Shown here piece after piece: positions 1-7,034 of a DNA stretch of 64,000 nt; the stretch's first letter is position 1, and each line of letters begins with the position of its first letter. Position numbers and translations under genes: made by a program. This DNA is from Acidimicrobiia bacterium. Lineage in GTDB: Bacteria; Actinomycetota; Acidimicrobiia; Acidimicrobiales; Aldehydirespiratoraceae. The notes under the pieces are model-generated. The model was not told the DNA's origin and searched no databases. It saw nothing but the letters and a program-made list of their open reading frames with translations. Location of the stretch: assembly GCA_022820805.1 (NCBI GenBank), contig JAJEEV010000016.1, positions 1 to 64,000 on the forward strand. Reading direction: 5' to 3'.

Positions 1-193
1 CAGCCGCGGCGGCAGCCGCGTCGGCGTCGGCTCGAGCCGCGTCGGCGTCGGCCTGGGCCGCCTCGACGGCGGCGGTGTCGACCACCGGAGCGGCCGGCTC
101 GTCAGCCTCGTCGTCGCCGCAGCTCGCGGCTACTAGCGCGAGCACGAAGAGCGCCGCGAGCGGCACCCCCAGTCTCTTCGGAATGTGGCGCAT
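1..193 (-). CDS. Lipoprotein, N-terminal part (runs off window)
   Basis: Sixty-four N-terminal residues are visible; the gene continues beyond the left edge. The start is an ATG at 193 preceded by a very strong ribosome binding site, AAGGAGGAAA (201-210 on the other strand). The protein opens with basic residues (MRHIPKR), a hydrophobic stretch and a lipobox ending VAASC, followed by GDDE, so it should be exported and lipid-anchored at Cys25. The next part is an Ala/Asp/Glu-rich low-complexity segment with repeats of the type ADADAA, probably a flexible or coiled linker. Such N-termini are common in actinobacterial substrate-binding lipoproteins, but nothing visible here fixes a function. Confidence 0.7.
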   Translation of the reverse strand, partial: MRHIPKRLGVPLAALFVLALVAASCGDDEADEPAAPVVDTAAVEAAQADADAARADADAAAAAA

Positions 194-237
194 GTTGGTG
201 TTTCCTCCTTTGGGTCTGTGAATCAGCTTCATCAGAT

Positions 238-645
238 CTACGCCCCCTCGGCATTGTGGAATTGCTCCGCGGCCGCAGCCGCGATCTCGTGGTCGATGTG
301 CGGCGAGCCCCCTCCGACGCCAATGGCGCCCACGCACACACCTTCCTCGAAGAGCGGGACACCGCCAGGGTTGACGGTCACGCCTCCGGGGATTATCTCC
401 ACGAGACTGGTCGGGAACATGGGTCGGTCGGCCCACTGTTCCATCAGATCCTTGGTTGGCTTGGCGAAGGCGGCGGCCAGCCGGGCCTTGCCCATGGCCA
501 TGTACGGCCCGTGCCAGCGCTTGCCCCGCATCACCACCAGGGGATGACCGGCGTCGTCGTGCACGGCCACGGTGGCGTTGATGCCGCGGGTGGCCGCGAT
601 GGCTCGAGCCTGGTGCACGAGCTCCAGCGCCTGATCAACGTCCAT
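238..645 (-). CDS. GlcG/HbpS-like (DUF336) protein
   Basis: A 135-residue protein with the hallmarks of the GlcG/HbpS family: an early VAVHDDAGHPLVVMRG strand-turn, a KARLAAAFAKPT helix, and the glycine-rich loop GGVPLFEEGVCVGAIGVGGG. Members bind haem or small ligands, or occur as accessory proteins in catabolic operons; no enzymatic residue can be assigned by eye. It overlaps the end of the upstream amidohydrolase gene by 11 bases and is the last gene of a coupled operon that also encodes a flavin monooxygenase, a UbiD-type decarboxylase and a GntR regulator. This context suggests an accessory role in degrading an aromatic or related carboxylic acid. The family assignment is firm; the function is not. 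Confidence 0.8.
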   Translation of the reverse strand: MDVDQALELVHQARAIAATRGINATVAVHDDAGHPLVVMRGKRWHGPYMAMGKARLAAAFAKPTKDLMEQWADRPMFPTSLVEIIPGGVTVNPGGVPLFEEGVCVGAIGVGGGSPHIDHEIAAAAAEQFHNAEGA

Positions 646-1885
646 TGCTGCTCCGCCCGTTGCCGCCGGCCCCGTCGTCGTCCCACGGGTCCGACAGCAG
701 CCGCAGGTAGCGGGCCGCGTTGTCGGCCATGAGCTTGCGCAGGGCCTCCTCGCCGATGGCGGGGCCCCACGAGATCACGTTGTCGGTGCTGTCGGGATAG
801 TAGCACTCGGGGTGGGGGAAGTCGGACTCGTACATCAGCACGCCGTCGCCGAGGATGTCGATCACCGCCTTGGTCATCTCGGGACCCTCGTGCTGTTCGA
901 TGGCGCAGAACACCCGGCCCATCTGCACGTACTCCATGGGGGTGTGCTTCAAGTCGGCGGGCACGGCGCCCTTCACGTAGTCGATCTGGCTGGTTAAGCG
1001 GATGATCCAGTGCGGAAGCCAGCCGTGGCCGGTCTCCACCGTGGCCACCCGCAGGTTGGGGTAGCGGTCGAGCATGCCCGACACCAGAACGTAGGCCATG
1101 AGCCTCTGGGCGCCCCACACGTGGGCGGCGGTGCGGGCCACGGCCACGTTGCCCCAGATGTCGCGGTAGCCGGGGAAGTAGGGGGCCTCGTAGAAGAAGC
1201 TGTGGTGCATGATGGGCAGGTCGGCCTCGTCCATGGCCTGCCATATCGGCTCGAGGTCGGGGTCGTCCACGGGCAGGCCCTCGGGAAGCACCGGCCACAC
1301 CGCGGACAGCCACTCCTCGTCGGCGTGCTGGCGGATGGTCTCGGCGGCCCAGGCCGGATCGGCGCCGGGGGCCAGCAGCAGCCCCTTGAGGCGGCGGGGG
1401 TCGGCCGAGCAGTAGTCGGCCATATAGCGGTGGTAGGAGCGGTACATGGCCTTGGCCAGGCTGAGGTCCAGGGCCGTGCTGCCCGGTGCCCAAGTGCCGG
1501 GGATGATGAAGTTGATGTCCACCCCCTCGACATCCATGTTGGCCAGGCGGCCCTCAGAGTTGGTGTGCTGGATGCCGTCGGCGATGGGCTTGGCCGCGAG
1601 GTTCTCCACCCGGCCCTCGAGCGCGCCCTTGGCGCCCGCGCCGCGGGTGTCCACCGAGGCGTCGGGCTTGTGCCCGGCCACCCGGCTGTAGGGCTGGGGA
1701 TTGACCCGCACCACGCCGTACGGGTGGGTCGGATGGCCCCGGCCCGCGGTCGGCTTGGTCACCCGGATATAGGGCGTGAGCTCGTCGGCCCTGTCCTTGA
1801 GCTCCCGGTCGCCGTACTCGACGAGCACCTCGACGGAGGGGGTGACGTGGGTGTCGGCGTCGATCACCCGGTATCCCTGTCTCAT
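635..1885 (-). CDS. Amidohydrolase family protein (ACMSD-like, amidohydrolase_2)
   Basis: This 416-residue protein has the metal-binding pattern of the amidohydrolase_2 family, which includes ACMSD and gamma-resorcylate decarboxylases: D11-T-H13 in the first strand, H227/H228 (MHHSF), H287 (ETGHGW) and D355 in ESDFPHPE. These enzymes usually hold one zinc or manganese ion and either decarboxylate aromatic or semialdehyde acids or hydrolyse C-N or C-C bonds. The start overlaps the stop of the GntR gene (ATGA, 1882-1885), so translation is coupled. With a UbiD-type decarboxylase and an HpaB-type oxygenase in the same operon, a ring-cleavage or decarboxylation step in aromatic breakdown is the likely job. 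The substrate cannot be read from sequence. Confidence 0.8.
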   Translation of the reverse strand: MRQGYRVIDADTHVTPSVEVLVEYGDRELKDRADELTPYIRVTKPTAGRGHPTHPYGVVRVNPQPYSRVAGHKPDASVDTRGAGAKGALEGRVENLAAKPIADGIQHTNSEGRLANMDVEGVDINFIIPGTWAPGSTALDLSLAKAMYRSYHRYMADYCSADPRRLKGLLLAPGADPAWAAETIRQHADEEWLSAVWPVLPEGLPVDDPDLEPIWQAMDEADLPIMHHSFFYEAPYFPGYRDIWGNVAVARTAAHVWGAQRLMAYVLVSGMLDRYPNLRVATVETGHGWLPHWIIRLTSQIDYVKGAVPADLKHTPMEYVQMGRVFCAIEQHEGPEMTKAVIDILGDGVLMYESDFPHPECYYPDSTDNVISWGPAIGEEALRKLMADNAARYLRLLSDPWDDDGAGGNGRSSNGR

Positions 1886-2655
1886 GGCTTCCTCCCTGTC
1901 TCCTCTGTGGGGGACGATGTGTCCGATGTCGGCAACGGCGCATCGTCGGCCGTGCCCAGTGTCTCGTGCATGATCGCGAGCAGGCTGCGTTCCACCTGCT
2001 GCAGATGGCGCTGCATCTGCTCGCGGGCCAGGTCGGGGTCCTGGCGGACGATGGCGTTGTGTATCTGAAGGTGGCCCTGATACCCCGAACCCACCCGATG
2101 GCGCTGTTCGGGGGCCCGGGTGAAGACCCGCCAGAAGGCCGGCTCGCGGAAGAAGAGCCCGACGCCCGCCTCGTAGAGCTCGGCCAGCACGCTGTTGCGG
2201 GCGGCCCGCACCACCGCGCAGTGGAAGCTGCGATCAGCGGTGTGGTACTGCGTCTCGTCCTGGGTGTCCATGCGCTGCAGGCACCCGGCCATCTCGGCGA
2301 GGTCGTCGGCGGTGCGGTTGGTGGCGGCCAGGCCGGCCGCGTGGATCTCCAGCAGCTTGCGCACATCGAAGACCTGCAGCACCGAGGCGTCGGAGGCCCT
2401 GGCCGCGAGGTCGAGCATTCGGGGGCTGATGTCGCTGGGGTGCCGCACCACGAGCCGGCCCGCGTCCCGGGCCAGGAAGCCGGACGAGACCAGACCCTGG
2501 AGGGCCTCGCGCACGGTGGTGCGGCCCACACCGAAGGCCTCGCACAGCTCTCGCTCCGACGGCATGGTCGCGCCGGGCACCAGCCGGCCCGACAGCATCT
2601 GGCGCTTGAGCTGCTCCTGGAGCCGGTCGGCGAGCGTCTCGCGGCTCAGCTTCAT
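1882..2655 (-). CDS. GntR/FadR-type (FCD) transcriptional regulator
   Basis: A 257-residue regulator. Residues about 5-72 form a GntR winged helix (MPSERELCEAFGVGRTTVREAL). The C-terminal FCD helical domain keeps the usual metal or ligand residues D141, H145, H195 and H217. It starts within the stop of the UbiD-like gene (ATGA, 2652-2655) and its own stop overlaps the amidohydrolase start, so it is co-translated with the catabolic enzymes and likely senses their substrate or an intermediate. The palindrome at 5625-5647, with the core TTGTCTGACAA, matches the kind of site bound by FadR-type GntR proteins and sits in front of the operon and the divergent transporter. It is therefore the most likely operator. 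Repression relieved by ligand would be usual for the family. Confidence 0.88.
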   Translation of the reverse strand: MKLSRETLADRLQEQLKRQMLSGRLVPGATMPSERELCEAFGVGRTTVREALQGLVSSGFLARDAGRLVVRHPSDISPRMLDLAARASDASVLQVFDVRKLLEIHAAGLAATNRTADDLAEMAGCLQRMDTQDETQYHTADRSFHCAVVRAARNSVLAELYEAGVGLFFREPAFWRVFTRAPEQRHRVGSGYQGHLQIHNAIVRQDPDLAREQMQRHLQQVERSLLAIMHETLGTADDAPLPTSDTSSPTEETGRKP

Positions 2656-4100
2656 GGGGAGCCTCCGAGCCAGCTGAGCACGGTGGCGCCGGAGTAGGCG
2701 GCGTCGAGCTCGCTGCCGCCGTCGGAGGGCGAGGCGAAGGAGATCCGCTCGAAGTCGGCCCGCCGCTCATACGGCACCGAGGCGTCCAGCACGGCCTTGG
2801 TGCCGACCCCGGCCTGCGAGGTGCGCACGTACTCGTGGCCGCGCATTCCGGGCATGACCATCAGGTCCGACGCGGCGTCGAAGCGGGTGGCGAGGGCGTA
2901 CTCGACGTCGACGGGATCGTGGATGTCGATGTCGTCGTCAACCAGGATGATCATGTTGAGATCCTTGAGGGCCCCGAAGGCGGCCATGGCCGCGTTGCGG
3001 CCCCATCCCTCGTCGCGCTCGGACTGTTTCGACAGCGCCATCACCAGATGGAACCGGTGGAGCCCGCCCGAGGGCATGCACACGTCGGTGACGATGGGCG
3101 TCACCGGCCGGACCGCTTCGAGGGCGGCCACTTCCAGCACGTGCTTGCGCAGCACGATCGTCTCCCGCCCGGCGCCGTTGATGGCGTGGTACACCGGCTC
3201 GTGGCGGGCGGTCACCGCGGTGACGTCCACGGTGGGTGCCATCCCGGCCGGCGAGGCGTAGCCGACGAACTCGCCGAAGGGTCCCTCGTGGGCCCGCTCG
3301 CCCGCCTTGATGAGCCCCTCGATGACGATCTCGGTCTCGGCGGGCACGTCCACGTCGACCGACACTGCGGGCACCACCGGCAGTCCCGAGCCGCGGCAGC
3401 CGCCGGCCGCGCCCAGCTCGTCACGGCTCTCGGGCATGAGCGCGCCCATGGTGGACGCCGCGTAGATCAGCGCCACGTCGGTCCCGATGCAGACCGCCAC
3501 CGGCAGGTCCTGGCCCATCTCCACCGCGTGGTCCAGAGCCCGGCCCAGGTGGCGCCCGTGGTCGATCTTGATGGCCACCCGGTCGGGTTCCAGCAGCTGG
3601 AGCCGGTGGAAGGACGCGTTGCGCACGCCGGTGAGGGGATCGCGCACGATCAGCACGCCGGCGGTGACGAAGCGCCCGCCGTCGCCGGGGGCGTGCTTGA
3701 GAACCGGGAGCTGCTCGCCCAGGTTGATGGACCCCTTGCGCCAGACCTGCTCCTGGGCCGGGGCCTCGGCGGCGGCGACGGGCTCGACGTCGGTGTGGAT
3801 GCCCCTGGCCAGCGCAGCCCGCAGCCGGGTGCGGTCCAGCCCCATGGCGGTCTCGGAGGACTCCGGGGTGGCGAAGACGTTGCCGACGACGGGCACGTCG
3901 TGGTCCTTGACGCTCTCGAACAGCAGGGCTGCGCCGGCGTCGTGGCGCTTCATGAGCCCGGCCACCTCGAGATCGGGGTCCACGGTGCGCGACACCCTGG
4001 CCAGCAGGCCGGCCCGATCGAGACGCCCCAGCGCGGTCCGGAAACCGGTGTCGAGCGTGCCGATCCGGTCGGCGCCGCTGCTGTGGTCGGGCGGCGTCAC
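2652..4100 (-). CDS. UbiD family (prenylated-FMN) decarboxylase
   Basis: I place the start at the GTG at 4100, which overlaps the stop of the HpaB-type gene (GTGA) and gives a 482-residue protein, the usual UbiD size. The reading frame stays open further upstream, but that part translates to Arg/Pro/Gly-rich sequence typical of a shadow frame. Typical UbiD features are visible: the VGNVFATPE motif, the CIGTDVALIYAAST segment, and EGPFGEFVGY with the acidic residues that work with prenylated FMN. The family reversibly decarboxylates aromatic or alpha,beta-unsaturated acids and needs prFMN from a UbiX partner, which is not in this window. Its neighbours (oxygenase, amidohydrolase, regulator) point to catabolism rather than ubiquinone synthesis. 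Confidence 0.85.
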   Translation of the reverse strand: MTPPDHSSGADRIGTLDTGFRTALGRLDRAGLLARVSRTVDPDLEVAGLMKRHDAGAALLFESVKDHDVPVVGNVFATPESSETAMGLDRTRLRAALARGIHTDVEPVAAAEAPAQEQVWRKGSINLGEQLPVLKHAPGDGGRFVTAGVLIVRDPLTGVRNASFHRLQLLEPDRVAIKIDHGRHLGRALDHAVEMGQDLPVAVCIGTDVALIYAASTMGALMPESRDELGAAGGCRGSGLPVVPAVSVDVDVPAETEIVIEGLIKAGERAHEGPFGEFVGYASPAGMAPTVDVTAVTARHEPVYHAINGAGRETIVLRKHVLEVAALEAVRPVTPIVTDVCMPSGGLHRFHLVMALSKQSERDEGWGRNAAMAAFGALKDLNMIILVDDDIDIHDPVDVEYALATRFDAASDLMVMPGMRGHEYVRTSQAGVGTKAVLDASVPYERRADFERISFASPSDGGSELDAAYSGATVLSWLGGSP

Positions 4101-5575
4101 GGACTGTCCCCGGAGCCGGCCCCGCCGGGGGTGTGGGTCTCGGCCAGGCAGCGCTGCACCATGGAGCGGGCCCGGTCCCAGTCGTAGTTGCGGTACAGGC
4201 GGCCCTGCACCACCGACGCCGAGCCGGCATAGAACATCTCGTACTGGAAGTGCCGGCTGGCGAACTCCGAGCCGATGGCGTCCCAGATCAGCTTCAACAG
4301 CCCGATGCGATGTTCGGCGTCCACCTCCGGCCAGCGCACGAAGCGCTCGAAGTCGGCCCGGGTGACCGGATCCTGGAGGGCATCCATGGACGAAGGCACC
4401 TGGATGGTGGTGCCGCCGGTGAGCTCCCGCAGGGCGAACGTGATATCGCGGTACAGCGCGGGCTGCTGCGTCATGGCCGCGTAGAGCATCTCGGGGTCGG
4501 GCCGGGCCACGCCGTTCCCATCGATGGCGGCGTTGTACTCGCCGGCCAGCACCATCCCGTACGGGACCGACGCGATGGCGGCCACCCGGGCCAGCGCCAG
4601 CTGGTAGCTCCGGTCGGCGGCCTGGCCCGACCATTCGGCCAGCTGCGACGCCAGCCCGGCCAGGAACCTCATCTTCACCGCGTAGCGGATCTGGGCCTGG
4701 GTGTTGCCCAGGAGGTGTGCCGGCGTCCGGTTGAACTGGGCGAAGGTGATCTCGGGGTCGCGGTCCACGAAGACGTGCTCGGGGGGCACGTCCACGTCGT
4801 CGAAGACCACCAGCGCGTCGGTCTCGTCGTAGGTGGCCGTCAGCGGGTAGTCGCCCGCGGAGGTCACGTCGCGGCCGTAGGGCCGGCGGGGGTAGATGCG
4901 CAGCCGGGGGTGCTTGACGGGGATCACCACCGACAGCCCGTAGTCGTCGGCACCGGGAGGAAGGGGCTGGATGGAGCTGACGAACAGGTAGTCCGAGAGG
5001 ATCGTGCCGGTCCCGAGCATCTGCGCGCCCCTGACCACCACACCGTCGTCGCCGGAGCCGGCGATGGCGGCATACAGATGGGGCGCGTACTGCTCGTGGG
5101 GACCCTTGGACCGGTCTATCTGGGGATGGATGATGGTGTAGGTGACGTAGAGGTCCTCGTCGCGGGCCCGCTCATAGAAGCGCTGCACGTTGTCGGCGTA
5201 CTGGTCGCCGGCCTTGGCGAAGGTGTCGAGCGAGCCCGAGAAGCCGGCGAAGAACGAGGCCACATGGTCCGGTGACCGGCCCAGGTAGCCGAAGCTCATC
5301 TCGGACCAGGCCTCGATGGCCAGCCGGCGACGGCGGAGGTCCTCCACCGAGCGGGGCACCAGCCAGCTGAGGTTCACGGGCTGACCGCTGGTCGGAGACT
5401 CGTAGGTCATGACCTGGCGGTTGGCGGGATCGGCCGAGAAGTCGTAGAGCCGGGCCGTGCTGCGCACACCGGCGGCGAAGGCCGGGTGGGTGGTCACGTC
5501 CTCGACGTGCTCGCCGTCGAGGATCACGTTGCGCCCGTCCCGGAGCGACTCGACGTAGCTGTCTCCCGTGCGCAT
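4097..5575 (-). CDS. 4-hydroxyphenylacetate 3-monooxygenase (HpaB) family flavoprotein
   Basis: A roughly 492-residue member of the HpaB/4-hydroxybutyryl-CoA dehydratase family. The frame is open to a TTG at 5641, but the ATG at 5575 is preferred: it has the strong site TTGGAGGATTGG immediately upstream, and the protein then begins MRTGDSYVESLRDGR, the standard start of this family. Further family motifs are HPQIDRSKGP, the RGAQMLGTGTILSDYLF segment, and PPEHVFVDRD. HpaB enzymes hydroxylate phenolic rings with FADH2 supplied by a separate flavin reductase; the reductase at 8691-9188 is a plausible partner. First gene of the coupled operon; its leader contains the candidate GntR operator. The dehydratase branch of the family needs [4Fe-4S] ligands that I do not see. 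Confidence 0.83.
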   Translation of the reverse strand: MRTGDSYVESLRDGRNVILDGEHVEDVTTHPAFAAGVRSTARLYDFSADPANRQVMTYESPTSGQPVNLSWLVPRSVEDLRRRRLAIEAWSEMSFGYLGRSPDHVASFFAGFSGSLDTFAKAGDQYADNVQRFYERARDEDLYVTYTIIHPQIDRSKGPHEQYAPHLYAAIAGSGDDGVVVRGAQMLGTGTILSDYLFVSSIQPLPPGADDYGLSVVIPVKHPRLRIYPRRPYGRDVTSAGDYPLTATYDETDALVVFDDVDVPPEHVFVDRDPEITFAQFNRTPAHLLGNTQAQIRYAVKMRFLAGLASQLAEWSGQAADRSYQLALARVAAIASVPYGMVLAGEYNAAIDGNGVARPDPEMLYAAMTQQPALYRDITFALRELTGGTTIQVPSSMDALQDPVTRADFERFVRWPEVDAEHRIGLLKLIWDAIGSEFASRHFQYEMFYAGSASVVQGRLYRNYDWDRARSMVQRCLAETHTPGGAGSGDSP

Positions 5576-5624
5576 CCAATCCTCCAACGGGGCGCGAGGA
5601 CCCTGGCCGCTGCCGAGTTCTCCT

Positions 5625-5647
5625 GGCAGATTGTCTGACAACCTGCC
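5625..5647. promoter_or_regulatory. Candidate GntR/FadR-type operator in divergent promoter region
   Basis: A 23-base palindrome centred on T5636. The core TTGTC-T-GACAA is flanked by A/C (the only mismatched pair) and then by GGCAG and CTGCC arms. It lies between the divergent HpaB-type gene (start 5575) and MFS gene (start 5679). TTGT-n-ACAA cores are typical of FadR-subfamily GntR regulators, and one such regulator is encoded three genes downstream. Confidence 0.65.
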
Positions 5648-5678
5648 CGCGGTGTCAAACTGGGTCGGTGAGGATCAC

Positions 5679-6899
5679 GTGAGGAGCGGTCTGGGCCGGC
5701 TGGCCGACACGCTGAGCAACCCCAACTTCCGGCGCTACGCCAGCGCCCAGTTCCTGCACGGCGCCGGGATGTGGGCCCACCACCTCGCCGAAGTGTGGCT
5801 GGTGTACGAGATCACCGGCAGCGCCTTCGCGGTGGGGCTCACCATCGCGGTCCGGTCGGGCTCGGCCGTGGTCCTCGCGCCGGTGGCGGGGACCCTGGCC
5901 GACCGGATGGACCGTCGCCGGCTGCTGGCCTCCACCCAGGCCGCGAAGGCGGTGGTGGCCAGCGCGCTGGCACTCCTGGCGCTGGCGATGGGCGAGGACC
6001 TGCCGCTGGCCGCGCTGTTCGGAGCGGTCGCGGTGCTGGGCGTGATCGGCGCCATCGACACCCCGCTGCGGCGGGCCTTCGTGCGCGACGTCGTCATGGC
6101 CGACGGGGTCGACAGAGCGGCCCGGCTGCACACCTCGGTGATGTCGGTGGGCCGGTTCCTCGGAAGCGGCGCGGCCTGGCTCTTCCTGAGCCTGTCGGCT
6201 TCATGGGCCTGCTTCGCAGTGAACGGCGCGACCTCGCTGCTGGCGGCGACGCTGGTGCTGCGGGTGGTGCCCACCACGGTGGCCACCACGGCCGACGCCC
6301 GGGCGGCCGGGGGCCGGGTGCTCGGCTACCTGCTGCGCACCCCGGCGGTGACCATTCCGATGGCGCTGCTGTGCTCGTTCACACTGTTCGGCTGGAACCT
6401 GGCCGTGCTGCTGCCGGTGGTCGCCGACAAGCAACTCGAGAGCGGAGGGGGCACGTTCGCGGTCCTGGCTCAGGCCATGGCGATCGGCAGCCTGATCGGC
6501 TCGGTGATGATGGCGGCGTCGAAGCTCGAGGGGCCCCGCAGCCTGGCCCTCCTGCTGGCCGTGTTCAGCGCGACCATGGCCACCCTCGCAGCGGTGGACG
6601 TCCTCCTCGCCGGCATAGCGGCCATCTTCGTGGTGGGCATCTTCGGCGGCGGGTTCTTGAGCCTGTCCAACGGGTCGGTGCAGAGCGCGGCCGATCCCCG
6701 CCTCCAGGGACGGGTGTCGGCGGCCTACGGGGTGGTCTTCGTGGGGGCCCGCGCCGTCGGCGGCCCCATCCTGGGCTGGCTGGTCGACGACTTCGGCAGC
6801 CGGGTCGCCCTGGTGTCGGTGGGGATCTTCACCGCGGCCTGCGCCGCACTGGGCCTCCTCGCGGCGGCCCGAACCCGGGCCACCGCCCAGAGCCGCTGA
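5679..6899 (+). CDS. MFS transporter (EntS-like, MFS_3 family)
   Basis: A 406-residue major facilitator protein. The frame is open from 5568, but the GTG at 5679 is preferred: it has GGTGAGG just upstream, and the protein begins MRSGLGRLADTLSNPNFRRYASAQFL, as in EntS-like exporters. About twelve hydrophobic segments follow, with the MFS loop motif GTLADRMDRRRLL between helices 2 and 3. It is divergent from the catabolic operon and shares its control region, including the candidate GntR operator, so it may move the operon's substrate or expel a toxic intermediate. EntS-type members are exporters; direction here is uncertain. The C-terminal ARTRATAQSR tail is hydrophilic. Confidence 0.85.
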   Translation: MRSGLGRLADTLSNPNFRRYASAQFLHGAGMWAHHLAEVWLVYEITGSAFAVGLTIAVRSGSAVVLAPVAGTLADRMDRRRLLASTQAAKAVVASALALLALAMGEDLPLAALFGAVAVLGVIGAIDTPLRRAFVRDVVMADGVDRAARLHTSVMSVGRFLGSGAAWLFLSLSASWACFAVNGATSLLAATLVLRVVPTTVATTADARAAGGRVLGYLLRTPAVTIPMALLCSFTLFGWNLAVLLPVVADKQLESGGGTFAVLAQAMAIGSLIGSVMMAASKLEGPRSLALLLAVFSATMATLAAVDVLLAGIAAIFVVGIFGGGFLSLSNGSVQSAADPRLQGRVSAAYGVVFVGARAVGGPILGWLVDDFGSRVALVSVGIFTAACAALGLLAAARTRATAQSR

Positions 6900-6951
6900 G
6901 CCGATAGAACGGCCTCACAAGACGGAGAGCCGAACCCGTCGACAGACAGGA

Positions 6952-6980
6952 GGGAGCGGCCCCCATAGGCAGCCGCTCCC
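6952..6980. terminator. Hairpin between convergent genes
   Basis: GGGAGCGGC (6952-6960) pairs perfectly with GCCGCTCCC (6972-6980) around an 11-base loop. It lies between the 3' ends of the MFS gene and the Fic gene. There is no T-tract, so its role as a bidirectional terminator is likely from position but not proven. Confidence 0.45.
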
Positions 6981-7034
6981 ACCTCTACGCCTGAACCACC
7001 GATCGGCCCGCGACTCTTGCGTGCCCGTACGCGG

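Noticed and set aside
2652..4100. UbiD of ubiquinone synthesis
   Set aside because: The neighbours are a monooxygenase, a GntR regulator and an amidohydrolase, and no other quinone genes are present.
4101..4634. Upstream extension of the UbiD-like frame
   Set aside because: The translation is Arg/Pro/Gly-rich shadow sequence overlapping the HpaB-type gene; the GTG at 4100 is coupled to its stop.
5576..5641. TTG start at 5641 for the HpaB-type gene
   Set aside because: The ATG at 5575 has a strong ribosome binding site and a family-like N-terminus, and the TTG falls inside the candidate operator.
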